DNA of 64,000 bases from Meghimatium bilineatum (GCA_034231615.1 CM067312.1:6745747-6809746), one strand, 5' to 3'. Shown: positions 11,583-22,249, numbered from the stretch's first letter. Translations and numbers: made by a program. The notes: a model not told the origin generated them from the letters alone.

Positions 11583-11716
11583 TGTTTAGACATCCAAGCG
11601 CTGTGTTCAAATGCTAATTCTGGTATTCCACTCTTTGATTTGAAGAAATCAATATGCTTCCTGAACTGGGCTATGGCATCAAGAGGTGCATTGTGTTGGA
11701 AGGACAGTCTGCAAAT
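11583..11716 (-). CDS. TRAPPC11: TRAPPC11 coding exon 8 (134 nt)
   Basis: The exon encodes [17 protein letters not shown] then [13 protein letters not shown] and [13 protein letters not shown]. The acceptor is chosen at GTTAG rather than the nearer TTTGCAG because only the former keeps exon 7 in frame and preserves the conserved ICR. The donor is GTAAGA, in phase 2. Confidence 0.93.
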
Positions 11717-11847
11717 CTAACAATGCACACACAAGAAAAGAGTTATAATAAAGAAATCACTTTTGTTACAATATTTTTTTTAAAGTAGTTATTAGTTATT
11801 TAATTGAGTGATTTTGTGACAGACAGGTAAAGTTTACCTTGTAGATA

Positions 11848-12128
11848 CTTTCTTCTGTGTTCAATCTCAAACTCCTGCTAGTTAGCAGGATGTAGTCCGG
11901 GAAACGGAATGTGTTGTGTCATGGTTCACAAAATGTTTCAATATCTGTAACTCTTGGCCTGCACATACAACATCGGAATGACTTGTGGGTCCAATTTTTT
12001 TACCAATGGGATGGGACAGCCACACCCCCCCCCCCCCAACCAGCCTCTTTGTTACCTGTTATGACACGGCATGTTACAGAGTTGCTATTTTTTGTTCCCT
12101 TTTTGGAACCCAACAACACACGGGTGGA
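11848..12128 (-). repeat. SINE-A copy with poly-C insertion
   Basis: All SINE-A blocks are present. A run of about 12 C (12024-12038) interrupts the CCCATCCCATA region, probably slippage. It faces an opposite copy at 12303-12561. Confidence 0.75.
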
Positions 12129-12302
12129 AGATGCATTAATATCTAAGAAGTAGAAACATTGTCTGCAAATAAGAGATGATCGAGAGCCTACTCTATGTTC
12201 AAGGGTTGGTCCTGTTAACAGTTGTATTACTGCAGTCTGGGTAAGCGAGTAGGGATCAAAAAGAGAAAAATTGAAGTTCTGAAAATGAAATGAATATTTC
12301 AC

Positions 12303-12561
12303 ACCTGTGCACAACCAGGGTCCAAAAGGGGAATGAATGAATGAACAAAGAATAGCGACACCATTTTAAGAGACTTTGGGTTGGAATTTGGCTGTTCCAT
12401 CCCATATAGGGTAAGTGACCAAGACGCCATGGTGAAGTCGGACGTGTCCAGCTGAAAGGCACAGATATAGCTGTTAAGCTTTAAACCATGACACAACGCA
12501 TTCTGTTCTCTGAACTACATCCTGCTAACCTGCAGGAGTTTGAGAACAAACACATAAGAAG
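12303..12561 (+). repeat. SINE-A copy, plus orientation
   Basis: It runs from CACCTGTGCACAACCAGGG to GAGTTTGAGAACAAACAC. With the minus copy at 11848-12128 it forms an inverted pair with about 175 bp between them, within the intron below TRAPPC11 exon 7. Confidence 0.75.
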
Positions 12562-12582
12562 TATATGGCATAATATACATAC

Positions 12583-12679
12583 TTTATAATTGATAAATCC
12601 AGCCACAGTTTTGATTTCCAGCATATTGGTGTCATGCATTCTTAAGTCAAGTATATAACCATATGCCTGTTTGTAGTGC
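12583..12679 (-). CDS. TRAPPC11: TRAPPC11 coding exon 7 (97 nt)
   Basis: The exon encodes [16 protein letters not shown] then [16 protein letters not shown], matching the TRAPPC11 segment that precedes the ICRLCFQ motif. The acceptor is CCCTCTTCAG and the donor GTATGT, in phase 0. A plus-strand SINE-A copy ends about 25 nt below the donor. Confidence 0.93.
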
Positions 12680-12811
12680 CTGAAGAGGGAAGCAAAATTA
12701 CATCAAAAGCAGTACGTAAAAACTGAAAATATAACCGTCTATAATTAAAGGCATATCATAGATTGTTATACTGAAATATTACACTACATACTCTTTAACA
12801 GTACCAATATT

Positions 12812-12819
12812 ATTATTAT

Positions 12820-12852
<33 letters not shown>
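12812..12852. repeat. ATT/ATA microsatellite
   Basis: A run of ATT then ATA triplets of about 40 bp. Confidence 0.8.
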
Positions 12853-12853
<1 letters not shown>

Positions 12854-13039
12854 CCCGTTACCCGTTGGGATCGTAGGGGAGTCACATTGAGACATTTGGT
12901 GCAGAAAGATTCCCATGCATCTCTACCATTCTGATGAGTTTGGAAACTTCACACTCTGTCCAGCTATGTTCTCTTCTGGCCATCTCATTTATTCCACCCT
13001 CCACCGTACTTTGAAGAACATCTTTTGTCATCAAGGAAT
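12853..13039 (-). mobile_element. LINE-5 ORF2 3' fragment, broken by a SINE-A
   Basis: The plus strand reads AAACCCGTTACCCG then GTAGGGG-TCACATTG, and the minus strand gives VLQSTVEGG and LIRMVEMHG. This is the same family as 42490-42860 and 62335-62760. SINE-A at 13040-13240 abuts it. Confidence 0.6.
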
Positions 13040-13240
13040 ATCTTCTTCTTCTTTTGCGTTCGTTCTCAAACTCCTGCAGATTAGCAGGATGTAGTCCGGA
13101 GAACAAAATGTGTTGTGTCATGGTTTACAGCATTGCTGTGATATCTGCACCTTTCGGCCTGACACATCCGACTTCAGCATGGCTTTGGGTCACTGACTCC
13201 AGCCCATAACCTCCTTAGTCGCCTTTTACGACATGCGACC
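13040..13240 (-). repeat. SINE-A copy with a middle deletion
   Basis: The tail and 3' half are intact. The CCTATATGGGATGGGACAG block is missing, so CACTGACTCC joins directly to AGCCCATAACCTCC. The head is truncated after ACGACATGCG. Confidence 0.75.
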
Positions 13241-13678
13241 AATTTGCCATAACAAGTGGAAACAAAGACCAATATGCCATAACAAATGGAAACAAAGGCC
13301 TCTTTACTGTAGCAATCATCATGACATGCACAAGGGGGATGTTTAATTTTACCGCCAAAAGATAGAAATCCAACCTTTGCCCCAATCTGAACTTGTGCAG
13401 TCATAATTTTAGAACCGATGTTTACAGAACTGACCTCATTGCTTAATGCTTAACAGAATCAATTTCATTATTTATAATGTTATACATTTTTTTTAAACAA
13501 GATACTCTAAGGGTCTTTGTTACCTCTAATACTTTTTGGCTGTGCGTCCTGATATAGCCTAATTGGATATTGTCCACTGGTTGAAAAAAGCACGCCTCTC
13601 TAAAGGAGAGATAAACTCATCACTACCTACCTTTCATTACTTATTAATACAACCTACATCACATTAATACACAGCTAA
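13241..13678. other. Intron sequence, nothing recognised
   Basis: There is a short direct repeat of CAATATGCCATAACAA-TGG (about 13250-13295). No exon was found. Confidence 0.4.
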
Positions 13679-13750
13679 ATTTGGATGTGTTGGGCCATTG
13701 GCACAAATAAAATCAAGCCACAATATATCTTTATTCTCTAGGCTACCTCT
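13679..13750 (+). repeat. SINE-B 5' half, cut off by a minisatellite
   Basis: It reads GGATGTGTTGGGCCATTGGC then ATTCTCTAGGCTAC and stops where the 31-bp array begins. Confidence 0.65.
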
Positions 13751-13767
13751 ACATCTGAATGCTGATG

Positions 13768-15280
13768 ATTCATGTGTCAACAAACTACACATGTATCCTA
13801 TCATGTGTCAACAAACTACACAAGTATCCTATCATGTGTCAACAAACTACACGTATCCTATCATGTGTCAACAAACTACACATGTATCCTATCATGTGTC
13901 AACAAACTACACATGTATCCTATCATGTGTCAACAAACTACACATGTATCCTATCATGTGTCAACAAACTACACATGTATCCTATCATGTGTCAACAAAC
14001 TACACATGTATCCTATCATGTGTCAACAAACTACACATGTATCCTATCATGTGTCAACAAACTACACATGTATCCTATCATGTGTCAACTTACTACACAT
14101 GTATCCTATCATGTGTCAACAAACTACACATGTATCCTATCATGTGTCAACAAACTACACATGTATCCTATCATGTGTCAACTTACTACACATGTATCCT
14201 ATCATGTGTCAACAAACTACACATGTATCCTATCATGTGTCAACAAACTACACATGTATCCTATCATGTGTCAACTTACTACACATGTATCCTATCATGT
14301 GTCAACAAACTACACATGTATCCTATCATGTGTCAACAAACTACACATGTATCCTATCATGTGTCAACTTACTACACATGTATCCTATCATGTGTCAACT
14401 TACTACACATGTATCCTATCATGTGTCAACAAACTACACATGTATCCTATCATGTGTCAACAAACTACACATGTATCCTATCATGTGTCAACAAACTACA
14501 CATGTATCCTATCATGTGTCAACAAACTACACATGTATCCTATCATGTGTCAACAAACTACACATGTATCCTATCATGTGTCAACTTACTACACATGTAT
14601 CCTATCATGTGTCAACAAACTACACATGTATCCTATCATGTGTCAACAAACTACACATGTATCCTATCATGTGTCAACAAACTACACATGTATCCTATCA
14701 TGTGTCAACAAACTACACAAGTATCCTATCATGTGTCAACAAACTACACATGTATCCTATCATGTGTCAACAAACTACACATGTATCCTATCGTGTCAAC
14801 AAACTACACATGTATCCTATCATGTGTCAACAAACTACACATGTATCCTATCATGTGTCAACAAACTACACATGTATCCTATCATGTGTCAACAAACTAC
14901 ACATGTATCCTATCATGTGTCAACAAACTACACATGTATCCTATCATGTGTCAACAAACTACACATGTATCCTATCATGTGTCAACTTACTACACATGTA
15001 TCCTATCATGTGTCAACAAACTACACATGTATCCTATCATGTGTCAACAAACTACACATGTATCCTATCATGTGTCAACAAACTACACATGTATCCTATC
15101 ATGTGTCAACTTACTACACATGTATCTTATCATGTGTCAACAAACTACACGTATCCTATCATGTGTCAACAAACTACACATGTATCCTATCATGTGTCAA
15201 CAAACTACACATGTATCCTATCATGTGTCAACAAACTACACATGTATCCTATCATGTGTCAACAAACTACACATGTATCT
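13768..15280 (+). repeat. Minisatellite, about 49 units of 31 bp
   Basis: Units read ATGTGTCAACAAACTACACA then TGTATCCTATC. A variant has CAACTTACTACAC instead of CAACAAACTACAC; it recurs every 93 bp between about 14086 and 14365, showing a trimer higher-order repeat. Because the unit lacks stops and 31 is not a multiple of 3, open frames of about 500 codons arise in all three plus frames. They are not genes. Confidence 0.97.
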
Positions 15281-15478
15281 AATATACCTTGAGGGACATA
15301 CAATGAAGATGCATCCTACCATAAGAAATATTGCTCCAATCTGACAACATCCTCATCAATATCAAAGTCCTTATCATAAATTTACCTTCATTGACTAACC
15401 CTCCTGCTCTCAAGCTCATAAATGCAGCCTCAATCAACATTCATTATTAAATAATAAGAACACGTTATATGAACTTAC

Positions 15479-15552
15479 TTAATGGCAGTATGAGAGTCCT
15501 GCTTAAGTTCATTGAAAAAAGCGCTCTTGAACTGGTGTCGAACAAACAGTAG
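15479..15552 (-). CDS. TRAPPC11: TRAPPC11 coding exon 6 (74 nt), between two minisatellites
   Basis: The exon encodes LLFVRHQFKSAFFNELKQD and SHTAIK, the start of the foie-gras domain. The acceptor is ATTTTCAG and the donor is the consensus GTAAGT, in phase 2. It sits alone between a 38-bp array about 90 nt upstream (15640-16190) and a 31-bp array about 200 nt downstream (13768-15280). Confidence 0.94.
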
Positions 15553-15639
15553 CTGAAAATTATATAAGTAATACAGGTCAGTTTATTATGGGGGTCTCAG
15601 AAATTGGGGAAATTGAGAGAATTATGACATGGAAATTAA

Positions 15640-16190
15640 TTCAAAGAAACAATCCACATTATATATTGGTACATGGATTGATTGAAGGAAACATTTCACA
15701 TTATATATTGGTACATGGATTGATTGAAGGAAACATTCCACATTATATATTGGTACATGGATTGAAGGCAACATTCCACATTATATATTGGTACATAGAT
15801 GGATTGAAGGCAACATTCCACATTATATATTGGTACATGGATTGAAGGAAACATTCCACATTATATATTGGTACATGGATTGAAGGCAACATTCCACATT
15901 ATATATTGGTACATGGATTGAAGGAAACATTCCACATTATATATTGGTACATAGATGGATTGAAGGAAACATTCCACATTATATACTGGTAGATGGATTG
16001 AAGGAAACAATCCATACTACATATTGGTACATAGATGGATTGAAGGAAACAATCCACATTATATACTGGTAGATGGATTGAAGGAAACAATCCACACTAC
16101 ATATTGGTACATAGATGGATTGAAGGAAACAATCCACATTATATATTAGTACATAGATTGATTGAAGGAAATAGTTCATGCTATACACTG
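15640..16190 (+). repeat. Minisatellite, about 14 units of 38-42 bp
   Basis: Units read GGATTGAAGGAAACATTCCA then CATTATATATTGGTACAT, with short variants (ATAGATGGATT). It begins about 90 nt upstream, in gene orientation, of TRAPPC11 exon 6. Confidence 0.93.
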
Positions 16191-16209
16191 GTCATGATGA
16201 TTCTTTTTC

Positions 16210-16310
16210 GCAAGTGAAAATAAGCATGGTGTCGAAGTGAAGATGAGTATGGTGTCAAAGTGAAGTTAAGCATGGTGTCGAAGCAAAGATAAGCATGGTG
16301 TCGACAAATG
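16210..16310 (+). repeat. Short tandem repeat, about five units of 22 bp
   Basis: Units read AAGTGAAGATAAGCATGGTG then TCG. It sits between the 38-bp array and a SINE-B. Confidence 0.75.
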
Positions 16311-16323
16311 CCTTGTTAAGTTT

Positions 16324-16485
16324 GATTCCAGCCAAAGACGGATGTGTCGGGCCATTAGCGCAAATAAAACAGTGACACAACGCATTTCCATTCTCTGGAC
16401 TACATCCTACTGGAAATCTAGAATGGATCATGGTCCTGCTACAAGAGAGATCCAGCAGAAATTTGAGAATGAACTCTGAAGAAGA
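16324..16485 (+). repeat. SINE-B copy, full length
   Basis: It runs from CAGCCAAAGACGGATGTGTC to GAACTCTGAAGAAGAAG, close to consensus. Confidence 0.85.
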
Positions 16486-16520
16486 AGTTTGATTGTTTGT
16501 GAGTCCTCAGAAGATTGGTG

Positions 16521-16715
16521 AATCCTACTTCTACTGCGATCATTCTCAAACTCCTGCAGATTAGCAGGATGTTGTTTGGGCAATGGAATGCCTTATGTCA
16601 TGGGATTACAACTTTGCTACATATGTGCGCCTTTTAGCCTGACACATTTGACTTCAGCATGGCTTCTGGGTCACTATGATCCTATATGGGATGGGACAAC
16701 TAACTCCATCTTATT
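16521..16715 (-). repeat. SINE-A copy, head truncated
   Basis: It includes CAAACTCCTGCAGATTAGC through CCTATATGGGATGGGACAA. The 5' head is absent. Confidence 0.75.
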
Positions 16716-16845
16716 ACTGAAGGTAAACATGCAAATAATTTGGTGGCAGGGACAAGAATGCGTAATTATAATCTGGCTTACTAAAAGTTAATGAATTTTA
16801 TGAGAATGTTTCACAGGGAACAAGAATATTTAGTATTAATAAAGT

Positions 16846-17000
16846 TATCTTCTTCAGCGTTCATTCTCCAACTCCCACTGGATCTCTCCTGTAGCAGGAC
16901 CATTCTTCTACTAGATTTATAGCAGGATGTAGTCCAGAGAATGGAAATGCATTGTGTCGCCGTTTTATTTGCGCCATTGACCCGACACATCCATCTTCTG
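16846..17000 (-). repeat. SINE-B copy
   Basis: It reads TCTTCTTCAGCGTTCATTCT to ACACATCCATCTTCTGCG. Confidence 0.8.
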
Positions 17001-17171
17001 CGAATATTAATAAAGTGAATATTCCCTATTAACAAGATTAAAATATATGGGAAATACGGTTTAGGCTCATATTCCTCTGTGATCATTGGCAAGCTAGGAG
17101 TGACGTGGTCAGCATTGTATAATCAGAATGGTACCTTAAGTATTTAAACCGAAATTAGAATGCATTTTTTA

Positions 17172-18222
17172 GTGAATATTTTCATACTCCCACTGGATCT
17201 CTCTTGTAACAGGACAATGATCCAACTATATTTCCAGTAGGATGTAGTCCTTTAGCAAGCTAAGGGTGGTGCGGATCCCCTCCAGTACTAGCTTAGTTTT
17301 AACGAAAGGTGTCCGGGGCCACCTATAAACAAGGCGTGTTTATATGACGTAGCACAGCCTTATTTGGTAATGCACATAAACTGGGACATGCGCAGATGAC
17401 GCCCATTCATTTCCACTTTAGATAGGGGTAATTTTAGTGACACTGAGTCTTTCGGAAGCATGGATATCGACATTTTGAAAGATGGAAAAGTTGAAAATTT
17501 GCATGTCCCTTCGGCATATAGCCATGATTGGCGTAGCGACTTCGATGAAATTGTTGGACATATAAGCCTAGCTGATAACGTTAGTGTGTTAGACATGTTT
17601 TGAGAGGTAAGTTGATTTTTACAATAGAATATAGTATTGATCACACTGCTTTCATGATTTAGATGGTGAATATCAAATGTGTTGGGGGCGCTAAAAAATG
17701 ACTAGGTCTATCTTTCAGATAACGATTTATGGCAAATCTATAAGGTACATTCATTCTTACCAGTGACATTATGATTTGACGATGAAACCACATAAATACT
17801 ATTTAAATTAGGTTTATTTTACAGGGTTCCCACTTCAGAAAATATAAAAACCACAGATAAGTAAATTTTTAATAATTTGTTTTCCTTTTATCTGTTATAA
17901 TTTCTTTATTTTTTGGTGAAAAATCATCTTTACTACTTTCTAATACGTCTGGTATCACACACACGTAAAGAAATTACACCAATATATGCAGTATTCAATT
18001 CTTTATTTATATGTGCAAATATTAATTAATTATCTCTAACAACAAAAAAGTTATCGAATTTTTAAAACAGCCACAATCAATAACACAAATTCTCAAAAAA
18101 GAATTCAGTGGCAGGGGGAAGTTTTTTTATTTGTAAATACAGCTTGCTAAAGGTTAAAAACAACTGACATGCATTGTATCACCGTTTAATTTGCGCTGAT
18201 GACCCGACACATCTGACTTCGG
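17172..18222 (-). repeat. SINE-B split by a DNA element
   Basis: The SINE-B 3' half (17172-17248, ending GGATGTAGTCC) and 5' half (18166-18222, ATGCATTGTATCACCG to ACTTCGGC) flank the element at 17249-18153. The two pieces together make one SINE-B, which shows that the DNA element inserted later. Confidence 0.75.
17249..18153. mobile_element. Nonautonomous DNA element, about 905 bp, termini CCTTTAGCAAGC / GCTTGCTAAAGG
   Basis: It begins CCTTTAGCAAGCT and ends AGCTTGCTAAAGG, a 13-bp terminal inverted repeat, and is followed by TTAA. The left flank is TAGT, so a clean TTAA duplication is not seen here, unlike the copy at 25107-25991. The interior has no transposase. CC...GG termini with TTAA duplication are typical of piggyBac-like elements. 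Confidence 0.7.
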
Positions 18223-18275
18223 CAGTAATTTTATTGTACTAGCAAACCCTGATGATCATTATTATAGAACTATAC

Positions 18276-18375
18276 CTGGTGTGTTGTTTTATTCAGAAAA
18301 TCTTTGTGAGACTTGACTTTGCGTGCCTCCTGATGATAGTAAGCTTGAGCTTGTTCATAGAAAGCATTCTCCAGT
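18276..18375 (-). CDS. TRAPPC11: TRAPPC11 coding exon 5 (100 nt)
   Basis: The exon encodes [19 protein letters not shown] and [14 protein letters not shown], one of the most conserved TRAPPC11 segments. The acceptor is GGTTTTCAG and the donor GTATAG, ending in phase 0. A degenerate 45-60 bp repeat (18424-18665) starts about 50 nt upstream of the acceptor. Confidence 0.95.
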
Positions 18376-18423
18376 CTGAAAACCAAAAACAATTTAATAC
18401 ACATTTTTAAGAAGTCTAATTTA

Positions 18424-18665
18424 TAACTTTTGATTCCAGTAGGGTAAAATATATTCTTAAAATAGGTATCTAGCGGGATAAGATATATTTTCAACATAGG
18501 TGTCCAGTATAGTGAGTTCTCAACATATGTGTCCAGTAGAGTAAATTATGCTCTCAACATTGGTGTTGAGCAGGATACGGTATAATTATTTCAACATAGG
18601 TGTCCAGTTGAATAAGGTATATTTTAAACATAGGTATCCAGTAAGTATAAGGTATGTTCTTAACA
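18424..18665. repeat. Degenerate tandem repeat, about six units of 45-60 bp
   Basis: Units contain ACATAGGTGTCCAGTA and TAAGGTATATTTT with many substitutions and indels. It starts about 50 nt upstream of TRAPPC11 exon 5. Confidence 0.65.
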
Positions 18666-18730
18666 TTCCTTTAGTATTATCATCAGGTGTTGTATCTGCA
18701 TCAAAGGTTGGCTGCAAATGACCAACAATC

Positions 18731-19083
18731 TCCCGTCTCCTGGCATGGTTGTGAACTTGAGAGAGTATCCTGTCTCCTGGCATGGTTGTGAACTTGAGAG
18801 AGTATCCTGTCTCCTGGCTTGGTTGTGAACTTGAGAGAGACTATCCTGTCTCCTGGCTTGGTTGTGAACTTGAGAGAGACTATCCTGTCTCCTGGCTTGG
18901 TTGTGAGCTTGAGAGAGACTATCCTGTCTCCTGGCTTGGTTGTGAACTTGAGAGAGACTATCCTGTCTCCTGGCTTGGTTGTGAACTTGAGAGAGACTAT
19001 CCTGTCTCCTGGCTTGGTTGTGAGCTTGAGAGAGACTATCCTGTCTCCTGGCTTGGTTGTGAACTTGAGAGACTATCCTGTCC
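18731..19083 (+). repeat. Minisatellite, about nine units of 37-39 bp
   Basis: Units read CTCCTGGCTTGGTTGTGAAC then TTGAGAGAGACTATCCTGT. The first two units lack the GAC step. Open frames on both strands across it are artefacts of the repeat. Confidence 0.95.
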
Positions 19084-19460
19084 ATCTCATGATAAATTCC
19101 TCCCACATGTATCTCTCCTTCTTGCTCACCTCCCCTCAACCTTGCCTTCAAGTAAGATCTTTAACAATAACAAAGTGTTGTGTCAAAAATATTTCATCTA
19201 CATAATATTTTGTCAACTATGCAATCATCTACATACTATTTTGCCTAAAAAAATTTTGCTGACTACACCAGTTTTATTCAGCTTTGGACTTACAGTTTAT
19301 TACAAATATCATTCAAAAACTATGGGGTAGTTTATTGGATCGATATAATGGTGATAATTGGAAATTAATTATTTTATTGCGGTTTTTCAATGAACACTTC
19401 AAATGGACTATGTAGCTGATGATACTCTGCCGAAAGTGTCTTTTATTTTGATAATTTAGT
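19084..19460. other. Intron, LINE-2-like 3' debris at 19100-19200
   Basis: The text CACATGTATCTCTCC and CCTTCAAGTAAGATC resembles the 37130-37190 part of the LINE-2 family. The remainder is unassigned AT-rich sequence. Confidence 0.4.
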
Positions 19461-19735
19461 CTATCTATCTATCTGTTGTCTTTTCTCTGCTTTTGCTGTA
19501 AAGAGTCGCAGGATTGAATGATGATCGGTTTTCAGGTTATGGCACGTTTGGTCACTTGATACTTGATATGCAATAACAGTGTGACTTCTCAGTATGTTGG
19601 CAACTCCTTCAATCCAACTTCTTCTTGGTCTTCCTCTGTATCTTAAGGTTACATTTTCATGCTGTATGCTCTTGCCGCTGGCCAATAAGAAATAAAGATT
19701 TTCATTAAATGGCCGAACCATTTCATTCTCTGTTG
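19461..19735 (-). mobile_element. LINE-6 ORF2 C-terminal fragment
   Basis: The minus frame reads ENVTLRYRGRPRRSWIEGV then ANILRSHTVIAYQVSSD, a Y/R-GRPR-x-x-W-x-x-GV tail typical of non-LTR ORF2. Inverted relatives lie at 20041-20280 and 41350-41490. Confidence 0.65.
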
Positions 19736-19856
19736 TTCACTATATTTGATCACAGATGCTGTTTCAACATTTCTTATAGTGAGTAATAACGATAAAACTG
19801 ACTAAAAATCAGATATATAGAACTCGACTATGACTTCAGTAATGACTGCCAGAGGT

Positions 19857-19930
19857 TGATATGATATAGTTCTACATGTCCAGTAGGGAGTGTTGATATG
19901 ATATAGTTCTACATGTCCAGTAGGGAGTGA
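19857..19930 (+). repeat. 37-bp direct duplication
   Basis: Two units of TTGATATGATATAGTTCTAC then ATGTCCAGTAGGGAGTG. Confidence 0.85.
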
Positions 19931-20040
19931 TGGACACTCACTTCAAAACAAGAGTGTGACAGGACCATTGTTAGACAAAATCATACTTATTCTGGAAATT
20001 TTATAGCCCTAATGTTATTAGTTGATTTTAAAAAAAACTA

Positions 20041-20280
20041 TTTATTAAAATAAGAATGAACCCTTATTGGCCAGCAGCAAGAGCATACAACATGAAAATG
20101 GAAACAGCAATATACAGAGAAAGGCCAAGAAGAAGGTGGATTGAAGGAGTTACCAACATTCTGAGATGTCATAATATTACTGCATATCAAGCCACCAAAC
20201 ATGTCATAGCCCAAAAACTTATCGTCAATCAAACCTGCAACGGCTTACAGCAAAGCAGAGAAAGATAATAGATTACAACG
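20041..20280 (+). mobile_element. LINE-6 ORF2 C-terminal fragment, opposite orientation
   Basis: It reads NPYWPAARAYNMKMETA then YRERPRRRWIEGVTNIL and TAYQATKHVIAQKL. With the copy at 19461-19735 it forms a diverged inverted pair in the intron below TRAPPC11 exon 4. Confidence 0.65.
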
Positions 20281-20553
20281 ATGACTCACAAAACTCATCA
20301 AACCTAAAGAAAAAAGGCATGGCAGTAGCAAAGACTGGGATTAAAACATGTTAAAGAATATATTAATAGAGAAACAACAGAGCAGATTTTTTAAATAATT
20401 TATATATTATTCCTGTATTAAATAATTATAATTTATAAATATATTTCTGTTTTATTTTGTATGGTGTTTTATGTTTTTGAAAGGTTCTATTAATGACTTT
20501 GAGGTCTTTTATACAAGTCTTCATCTTAGTAAGTTGATAGGTATGCAAATTAC

Positions 20554-20668
20554 CTCATGGTATAGCCGATCAGGTGGTCAGTATGAGGCAAGACATAGAG
20601 AGACTTTGCCGAGATGTCACAGGAAGAACACAATGACACTGCTCTTTCAGCTGCCATCAGGTCTTCAC
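20554..20668 (-). CDS. TRAPPC11: TRAPPC11 coding exon 4; its 3' splice site is tandemly amplified
   Basis: The peptide is [18 protein letters not shown] followed by [19 protein letters not shown], matching the conserved block between the N-terminal domain and the foie-gras region. The acceptor is TTCTAG directly before GTGAAGAC and the donor is GTAATT (phase 2). The first 12 nt of the exon plus 28 nt of intron form the unit of a seven-copy minisatellite lying upstream in the intron (20661-20937). This exon therefore has six further identical AG acceptors upstream of the correct one. Using any of them would insert a TAA within a few codons. Confidence 0.95.
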
Positions 20669-20937
20669 CTAGAACATGAAAGGGAAAGACATTATATCAG
20701 GTCTTCACCTAGAACATGAAAGGGAAAGATATTACATCAGGTCTTCACCTAGAACATGAAAGGGAAAGACATTATATCAGGTCTTCACCTAGAACATGAA
20801 AGGGAAAGATATTATATCAGGTCTTCACCTAGAACATGAAAGGGAAAGATATTATATCAGGTCTTCACCTAGAACATGAAAGGGAAAGATATTATATCAG
20901 GTCTTCACCTAGAACATGAAAGGGAAATATGTTATCT
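20661..20937 (-). repeat. Minisatellite of seven 40-bp units, each a copy of the TRAPPC11 exon 4 3' splice site
   Basis: Units start exactly at 20661, 20701, 20741, 20781, 20821, 20861 and 20901. In gene orientation each contains CTGAT, a pyrimidine tract (TATCTTTCCCTTTC), ATGTTCTAG and then GTGAAGACCTGA, the first 12 nt of exon 4. All seven copies keep the AG. The exon-proximal unit is the real acceptor. Confidence 0.97.
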
Positions 20938-21407
20938 ATAAGAAAGTTAATATAATAAAATTGTTAAGTCTGTCAATGGCAAGTGCACTTCCAAAGCTCT
21001 GGATGGATGCTCAACTTTATATGGAATAGCTCATTCTAAAAAAAAAAAAGCTCCTTTATATGGAGATGAAGTGTGTCAGAAGTTGAACTGTTGCACCTTT
21101 TTATCTGACAAAGCATGATTTGGGAGCCTGAGAATATCTCAGTGTGAGTTGGCATTTCAGTCATCAGCCAAATGAGTGCTGCTATTACTGTCTTTGTCTC
21201 AATAGGTATGAAGACAAAAGAACACACTGCTAACCATAGACTGCTATTGTACCTTGGAAAAATGTATTCCAAAATAAGAAATTGATACTATCAGCACAGA
21301 CAGAAGATACACACAGAAGATAGCACAGACAGAAGATACACACAGATAGAAGAAGACTGTCTCCACCAAAAGAATGTTCCCCGGAAGAGAAATGCTGAGA
21401 CATCTAC
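20938..21407. other. Intron; short LINE-like text and a small duplication
   Basis: The piece 21060-21200 reads, on the minus strand, like a decayed RNase H segment (ETKTVIAALIWLMTEMP). A GACAGAAGATACACACAGA step is duplicated at 21298-21350. Confidence 0.4.
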
Positions 21408-21480
21408 ATTTCTTCCCAAAATTTCTGCAGGTTAACATAATGTAGTCCAGAGAATGGAATGCGCTGTCGTAGTTTACAGC
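21408..21480 (-). repeat. SINE-A 3' fragment
   Basis: It reads CAAAATTTCTGCAGGTTAAC, ATGTAGTCCAGAG and GTAGTTTACAGC. A hAT-like end begins directly after it. Confidence 0.5.
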
Positions 21481-21660
21481 AGCGGTCAGCAACATGTCGA
21501 TCGTGATCTACTGATAGATTGCAAAAATTTGGAAAGACATTTAAAAATTTTTTTTATCCAGGAGTTCAAAAAGTCTTTGAGGTCCTTATCCAGGTCCTTT
21601 TCAAAAAGTCTACGAAAAGAGGCTGATAACTGTATTTCATTTTAGGTACTGAAGTAAACT
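21481..21660. mobile_element. Possible hAT-type miniature element fragment
   Basis: CAGCGGTCAGCAACATGTCG then GATCGTGATCTACTGATAG resembles the outer end of the widespread hAT group that starts CAG-GGTC-GCAACC. The second terminus was not identified. Confidence 0.35.
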
Positions 21661-22249
21661 TATTGCAGATGTATCTATGGTCCTGTATATTGTCTTAAAT
21701 AGTACTAGGAATTTAGCCACAATGTGGGTACACCCATGCCCCCCCCCCTCCGTAACACTTTTCAGCCTAAAAGATCATCTACTGTCTTAAAGAAAGAGGA
21801 ATGATGATCATGAAATAATCCCTTCGGCTGTGAAGTAGTTCTTGACAGTCCATAGTCATTCTGACAATAGTACATGTTCTTCTGGACTCATATAAGGTTG
21901 TATCAATAGCATGGTTGTGTCAGTAGGATTTATGAATGCATATTAAGTCCACAAAGGAGGCCCTCCAGTACGCAGTATCCCAGGGTTACCACATCCTGCC
22001 AGAAGCACAGCGCACATTTCATTTCCTATCATATTTTTTAGCCATCCGCAGTGTTGGCACATCTAGTATTCCCATCACCTAGGAGTCTGTCATAAGAGGA
22101 CAAAGCTGCAATGTCCTACATATCTTAGTATACATAGAAATTATTAGATCAAAGATAAATATCAGAAATTGAGATCAGACGAGACAATTATTTTTTTCCC
22201 GTGACAGGTTGTCAGCCTATTCCCCCACCCAACTTTTCAGTACATATGG

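Noticed and set aside
13698-15344. Open frames of 506-548 codons in three plus frames
   Set aside because: They come from a stop-free 31-bp tandem repeat; 31 is not a multiple of 3, so all frames cycle through the same peptides. No independent coding signal is present.
18660-19330. 163- and 182-codon frames on both strands
   Set aside because: Generated by the 39-bp minisatellite; no conserved sequence outside the repeat.
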